From positions 1-7,560 of the forward strand of contig JAHJFW010000051.1 in assembly GCA_018824765.1 (NCBI GenBank): a stretch of 7,560 bases of DNA, written 5' to 3'. How positions within the stretch are numbered: position 1 is the first letter of the stretch; each line of letters starts with the position of its first letter. The notes beneath the pieces were generated by a model, which was given only the letters and a program-made list of their open reading frames with translations, ran no database searches and was not told the origin of the DNA. This stretch comes from Patescibacteria group bacterium (GTDB taxonomy: Bacteria; Patescibacteriota; Patescibacteriia; 2-12-FULL-60-25). Position numbers and translations under genes: made by a program. Shown piece by piece: positions 4,645-7,560 of this stretch.

Positions 4645-4673
4645 TTGACTGCAACATCGCGTAAGTCTATAGT
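4645..4673 (+). promoter_or_regulatory. Promoter of candidate small RNA 2
   Basis: TTGACT (4645-4650), a 17-base spacer and TATAGT (4668-4673), each one base from consensus. The predicted start is at about 4680. It begins 17 bases after the preceding terminator. Confidence 0.7.
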
Positions 4674-4680
4674 GAAATAC

Positions 4681-4900
4681 GGAGAGGAGTACCCGAGCTT
4701 CTAAAATCGGGGAAAAGGCAATTTTTGGCGGCCACCTTCCTGACCAACAGCAAAAAGGTGCGCCCGCTCATAAAGAGCTGGGCATACCAACCCCTACCCA
4801 ATCTTGTGCATGCGCCGATGTACCGTCTGCATCAAGAAGCTGGGGGAACGTGCCAACTCTCCACTATCTCACGGACCTCGCTCGAGGTCCTTTTTCTTTT
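4681..4900 (+). ncRNA. Candidate structured RNA 2 (about 200 nt)
   Basis: A near-consensus promoter and a strong terminator bracket a segment with no convincing gene. The 5' GGAGAG (4681-4686) can close with CTCTCC (4857-4862). Inside are CCCGA/TCGGG (4692-4696 with 4707-4711), a very stable hairpin from GGTGCGCCCGCTC (4757-4769) to GAGCTGGGCATACC (4775-4788), and TCTTG/CAAGA (4802-4806 with 4833-4837) extended by CCCA/TGGG (4797-4800 with 4841-4844). TTGGC near 4725-4729 could pair with GCCAA (4852-4856). A 5' and 3' closing stem with inner hairpins is typical of housekeeping RNAs or large leaders. I see no 4.5S, RNase P or tmRNA signature; a divergent 6S-like RNA or a leader regulating the gene at 4961 are possible. 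Confidence 0.55.
4873..4900 (+). terminator. Terminator of candidate structured RNA 2
   Basis: GGACCTC (4873-4879), loop GCTC, GAGGTCC (4884-4890), then TTTTTCTTTT. It is almost the same hairpin as the one at 4604-4628. If the upstream RNA is a leader it could act as an attenuator for the gene at 4961. Confidence 0.9.
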
Positions 4901-4948
4901 TCCAGTTGGGGATTGACCGATAAAGGAAAAAATGTTTTTCTGTGGACC

Positions 4949-4954
4949 GGAGGT
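4949..4954 (+). promoter_or_regulatory. Ribosome binding site that sets a TTG start
   Basis: GGAGGT lies 6 bases before TTG 4961 and is the strongest Shine-Dalgarno sequence in the window. It argues against the in-frame ATG at 4850, which lies inside the upstream RNA and before its terminator. Confidence 0.8.
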
Positions 4955-4960
4955 GGAACC

Positions 4961-5368
4961 TTGAACAACCGAATAATCCGTGGGGATCATCTGCTCCTCG
5001 CGCTCCGGTTTCTAGAACGCAAATATGTGGAATGGTCGAGCGTGCGTTTCCCGCCTTTCCCAAAAATCAAGGCGACCCTTGCCGACGCACTCCGTGCAAA
5101 CATCGCCCATCCGTACGGAGCTGAGCACTGGTATGCCCAGATCGCCATCCGAACCCATGCTCGCGCGACGCTCGAATCCATGGATCCGTCCACGAGAAAA
5201 CTGATGTTCTTCAATGTCGTACCAGCCGCGCGGCTTGCCGTGGATGCGGCTAGCGATCCGGATCTTCCCGGCGGACTTTCAAATGAAGACAAGGAGCGGC
5301 TCATCACGTCGCTCACGCATTTCTTCGCGCACATCTCCTGTATCGAAATCAAAGCGGAGTTTTCGTAG
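4961..5368 (+). CDS. Hypothetical protein, 135 residues, TTG start
   Basis: I do not recognise the family. The product starts with a short helix-forming stretch (DHLLLALRFLERKYVEW), has an aromatic and proline-rich RFPPFPK segment near residue 30, an AHPYGAEHWYAQIAIRTHAR stretch in the middle with several His, Tyr and Trp residues, and an acidic C-terminal helix (LSNEDKERLITSLTHFFAHI). There is no signal peptide or membrane segment, so it is probably cytoplasmic and soluble. The start is TTG 4961, set by GGAGGT 6 bases upstream. The gene follows the terminator of candidate RNA 2 by 60 bases and converges on fusA, with 42 bases and one terminator between them. The TTGACC at 4913-4918 may be its -35 element, but no clear -10 follows. 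Confidence 0.75.
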   Translation: MNNRIIRGDHLLLALRFLERKYVEWSSVRFPPFPKIKATLADALRANIAHPYGAEHWYAQIAIRTHARATLESMDPSTRKLMFFNVVPAARLAVDAASDPDLPGGLSNEDKERLITSLTHFFAHISCIEIKAEFS

Positions 5369-5390
5369 CTAATCCGCGTTCATGTCTACA

Positions 5391-5412
5391 GACCTCAATC
5401 GAGGTCTTTTTT
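5391..5412 (+). terminator. Terminator between the hypothetical gene and fusA
   Basis: GACCTC (5391-5396), loop AATC, GAGGTC (5401-5406) and six T. The T run reaches the fusA stop codon on the other strand. It has the same core as the terminators at 4604 and 4873. On the minus strand no T run follows the stem, so it would serve fusA poorly. Confidence 0.85.
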
Positions 5413-7492
5413 ATTTCTTCGCCCTGCCTTCAACGATCGCCGCCGTAACATTCTGCGGCGCTTCGGCGTAATGGGAAAATTCCATGCTGTATGATGCTCG
5501 TCCCTGCGTCATGGAGCGCAAAGATGTGGCATAACCAAACATTTCTGCGAGCGGCACTAATGCATCAATCACTTTGGCTCCGGCGCGTTCTGTCATTTCC
5601 TGCACCTGCCCGCGCTTTGAGTTCAAGTCTCCGATAACATCGCCCATATATTGTTCCGGTGTTACAACCTCAACCTTCATTATCGGTTCAAGCAAGGCCA
5701 CGCCACCCCTTCTACAAGCTTCCTGAAATGCCATGGAAGCCGCGATTTTAAACGCCGCTTCAGATGAGTCAACTTCGTGATATGAACCGTCATAAACCGT
5801 AACCTTGGCGTCGATAAACGGATAGCCCGCCAAGACGCCGCGAGACATGGCTTCCTGCACGCCTTTATTGATCGGCTGAATGTATTCGCGCGGAATGACG
5901 CCGCCTTTAATTTCATCAACGAACTCATACCCCTTGCCACGCTCTTGCGGTTCGACACGGAGCCAACAGTCTCCGTATTGTCCGCGGCCTCCGGATTGTC
6001 GGATATATTTACCCTGCGCTTCTGCAATCTTCTTCAGAGTTTCCTTATAAGCAACTTGCGGGTTGCCGACGTTCGCATCCACATTAAACTCGCGCTTCAT
6101 GCGGTCGACGATAATGTCCAGATGCAATTCGCCCATACCGGAAATAATCGTCTGCAAAGTTTCTTCATCAGTGCGCACCCTGAAAGACGGATCCTCTTCG
6201 CCCAACTTCTGCAAAGCAATGCCCATTTTTTCCTGATCAGCCTTTGTCTTGGGCTCAATGGCAACAGAAATAACCGGCTCTGGAACGGTGATGGATTCGA
6301 GAACGATCGGATGATCCTCGTCACACAGCGTGTGGCCGGTGAATGTTCCTTTGAGTCCGACGGCAGCCGCGATATCGCCGGCATAGACCTGCTCCACTTC
6401 CTCTCGTGCATTCGAATGCATGCGCACGATACGTCCGATACGCTCACGTTCTCCTGTAGTTGTATTATAAACATAAGAACCAGCTGCCAGTTTGCCGGAA
6501 TAAACTCGGAAAAAAACCAATTTGCCGACAAACGGATCAGCCATAACTTTAAAAGCCAAAGCCGCAAACGGGGCGTCATCAGATGCGGGACGCTCCTCGA
6601 TCTTATCAGGGTCATCCGGAAGAAAACCTTTGATCGCCGGCACTTCCAACGGCGACGGCAAATACATATTCACAGCGTCCAATAAAAATTGGACGCCCTT
6701 GTTCTTCAGGGCTGAACCGCACATTATCGGGAACATATCCATACTGATCACAGCCTTGCGCAAGGCGGCTCGAATTTCTTCAACGGTCAGTTCCTCTCCG
6801 CCCAAATACTTGTTCATCAGAGCCTCATCCGTTTCCGACAATGCTTCCAAAAATTCGCCTCGGTATTTCTTGGCATCTTCAAGCATATTCTCCGGAATGT
6901 CACTTTCTTCAATCTGCTGGCCGAGCTCGTCCTTATACATTTCCGCCTTCATCGTTATCAAATCAATAATACCGACGAAATTCGCCTCACTGCCGATGGG
7001 CAATTGAATCGGATAAGCGCGCTTGTTCAGCCTGTTGCGGATAGATTCAACGTCTTTTTGAAAATCCGCGCCCATTCGGTCAAGTTTGTTTACGAAGCAA
7101 ATGCGCGGCACTTTGTATTTATCCGCCTGACGCCATACGGTTTCGGATTGCGGTTCCACGCCTGCGACGCCGTCGAACACCGTAACCGCGCCATCAAGAA
7201 CGCGAAGCGACCGCTGGACTTCGATTGTAAAGTCAATGTGCCCGGGAGTATCAATCAAGTTCAAACGATGCCCCTTCCAAAAACAAGTTGTGGCGGCCGC
7301 AGTAATCGTAATTCCGCGCTCGCGTTCCTGCGCCATCCAGTCCATGGTGGCTTCACCTTCGTGTACTTCGCCGATTTTATGTTTGCGGCCGGTATAAAAA
7401 AGCACGCGCTCGGAGACAGTAGTCTTACCGGCGTCGATGTGGGCGATGATCCCGAAGTTTCGGGTATCTTTAAGGGAGTATTCACGGGGCAT
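5411..7492 (-). CDS. fusA: Translation elongation factor G (EF-G)
   Basis: EF-G is the cytoplasmic GTPase that drives tRNA and mRNA translocation on the ribosome and, with ribosome recycling factor, splits ribosomes after termination. The 693-residue length is normal for the family. GTPase motifs are intact: G1 AHIDAGKTT (17-25), G2 RGITI (59-63), G3 DTPGH (81-85, with catalytic H85) and G4 NKLD (135-138). Domain II follows (around [18 protein letters not shown]), then domain III ([20 protein letters not shown]), domain IV ([17 protein letters not shown] and the [15 protein letters not shown] stretch) and domain V ([20 protein letters not shown]). ATG 7492 is the canonical start ([17 protein letters not shown] follows), although no Shine-Dalgarno site is visible. 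No rpsL, rpsG or tuf is next to it in this window, so whether it belongs to a str operon cannot be told; the 68 bases upstream look like an independent leader. Everything about the protein looks ordinary. Confidence 0.98.
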   Translation of the reverse strand: MPREYSLKDTRNFGIIAHIDAGKTTVSERVLFYTGRKHKIGEVHEGEATMDWMAQERERGITITAAATTCFWKGHRLNLIDTPGHIDFTIEVQRSLRVLDGAVTVFDGVAGVEPQSETVWRQADKYKVPRICFVNKLDRMGADFQKDVESIRNRLNKRAYPIQLPIGSEANFVGIIDLITMKAEMYKDELGQQIEESDIPENMLEDAKKYRGEFLEALSETDEALMNKYLGGEELTVEEIRAALRKAVISMDMFPIMCGSALKNKGVQFLLDAVNMYLPSPLEVPAIKGFLPDDPDKIEERPASDDAPFAALAFKVMADPFVGKLVFFRVYSGKLAAGSYVYNTTTGERERIGRIVRMHSNAREEVEQVYAGDIAAAVGLKGTFTGHTLCDEDHPIVLESITVPEPVISVAIEPKTKADQEKMGIALQKLGEEDPSFRVRTDEETLQTIISGMGELHLDIIVDRMKREFNVDANVGNPQVAYKETLKKIAEAQGKYIRQSGGRGQYGDCWLRVEPQERGKGYEFVDEIKGGVIPREYIQPINKGVQEAMSRGVLAGYPFIDAKVTVYDGSYHEVDSSEAAFKIAASMAFQEACRRGGVALLEPIMKVEVVTPEQYMGDVIGDLNSKRGQVQEMTERAGAKVIDALVPLAEMFGYATSLRSMTQGRASYSMEFSHYAEAPQNVTAAIVEGRAKK

Positions 7493-7534
7493 AAGTTATA
7501 AAATAAAAATCATCCGGATATCTATCAAGATGAT

Positions 7535-7540
7535 ATTATA
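7535..7540 (-). promoter_or_regulatory. Candidate -10 element for fusA
   Basis: The minus strand reads TATAAT (7540-7535), 43 bases before the fusA ATG. The matching -35 would lie at or beyond the right edge of the window and cannot be judged. Downstream, ATCATC and GATGAT (7534-7529 and 7514-7509) form a weak hairpin followed by a T-rich run, which might be a leader structure or an upstream gene's terminator. Confidence 0.35.
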
Positions 7541-7560
7541 ATCTTTAATGATTTTCCATC

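Noticed and set aside
4850..4960. N-terminal extension of the hypothetical protein to ATG 4850
   Set aside because: It would cross a strong terminator hairpin; TTG 4961 has GGAGGT 6 bases upstream.
5680..7501. Other open frames on both strands within fusA
   Set aside because: They are shadows of a complete, well-conserved EF-G gene.
1..7560. CRISPR array or tRNA genes
   Set aside because: No regularly spaced repeats and no tRNA cloverleaf with a GGTTCRA-type T arm were found on either strand by eye.

Overview
The window carries a diversity-generating retroelement (DGR), a small accessory region and the translation elongation factor gene fusA. I infer a member of the Candidate Phyla Radiation (Patescibacteria, perhaps a Parcubacteria-like lineage). 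The reasons are the style of the reverse transcriptase, the Avd protein and the C-type-lectin-like target, several starts without a Shine-Dalgarno site, and many small proteins of unknown function. This placement is an inference; no rRNA or marker gene other than fusA is present to test it.

Layout. (1) 1-367, minus strand: 5' part of a small protein of unknown function that runs off the left edge. (2) 486-3173: the DGR. Read on the minus strand it comprises a variable target gene (3173-2445) with the variable repeat VR (2580-2449) at its 3' end, a 34-bp perfect palindrome (2418-2385), the template repeat TR (2043-1912), and the reverse transcriptase gene (1487-486). The accessory gene avd (ending at 1885) lies between TR and RT but on the plus strand, antisense to the presumed TR RNA 3' region. 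TR and VR differ at 16 of 132 positions, and all 16 are adenines in the TR sense strand, which is the signature of DGR mutagenic homing. (3) 3174-3587: divergent promoter region. (4) 3588-4274, plus strand: a von Willebrand factor A (VWA) domain protein with an intact MIDAS metal site, followed by a terminator. (5) 4275-4960: no protein gene, but a REP/MITE-like palindromic repeat and two apparent small RNA genes, each with its own promoter, strong secondary structure and terminator. (6) 4961-5368, plus strand: a 135-residue protein of unknown function with a TTG start and a strong ribosome binding site. (7) 5411-7492, minus strand: fusA (EF-G), convergent with the preceding gene and preceded by its own leader.

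How it works together. TR RNA is expected to be reverse transcribed by the RT-Avd complex with errors at adenines, and the cDNA then replaces VR in the target gene. This changes up to 13 observed residues in the last 44 of the target protein while the rest stays constant. A run of nine cytosines at the divergent RT/avd junction puts the avd frame out of register with its best start codon and also lies in a possible RT promoter. It could be a phase-variable switch, a decayed start or a sequencing error. The two candidate RNAs and the VWA protein have no shown link to the DGR beyond proximity.
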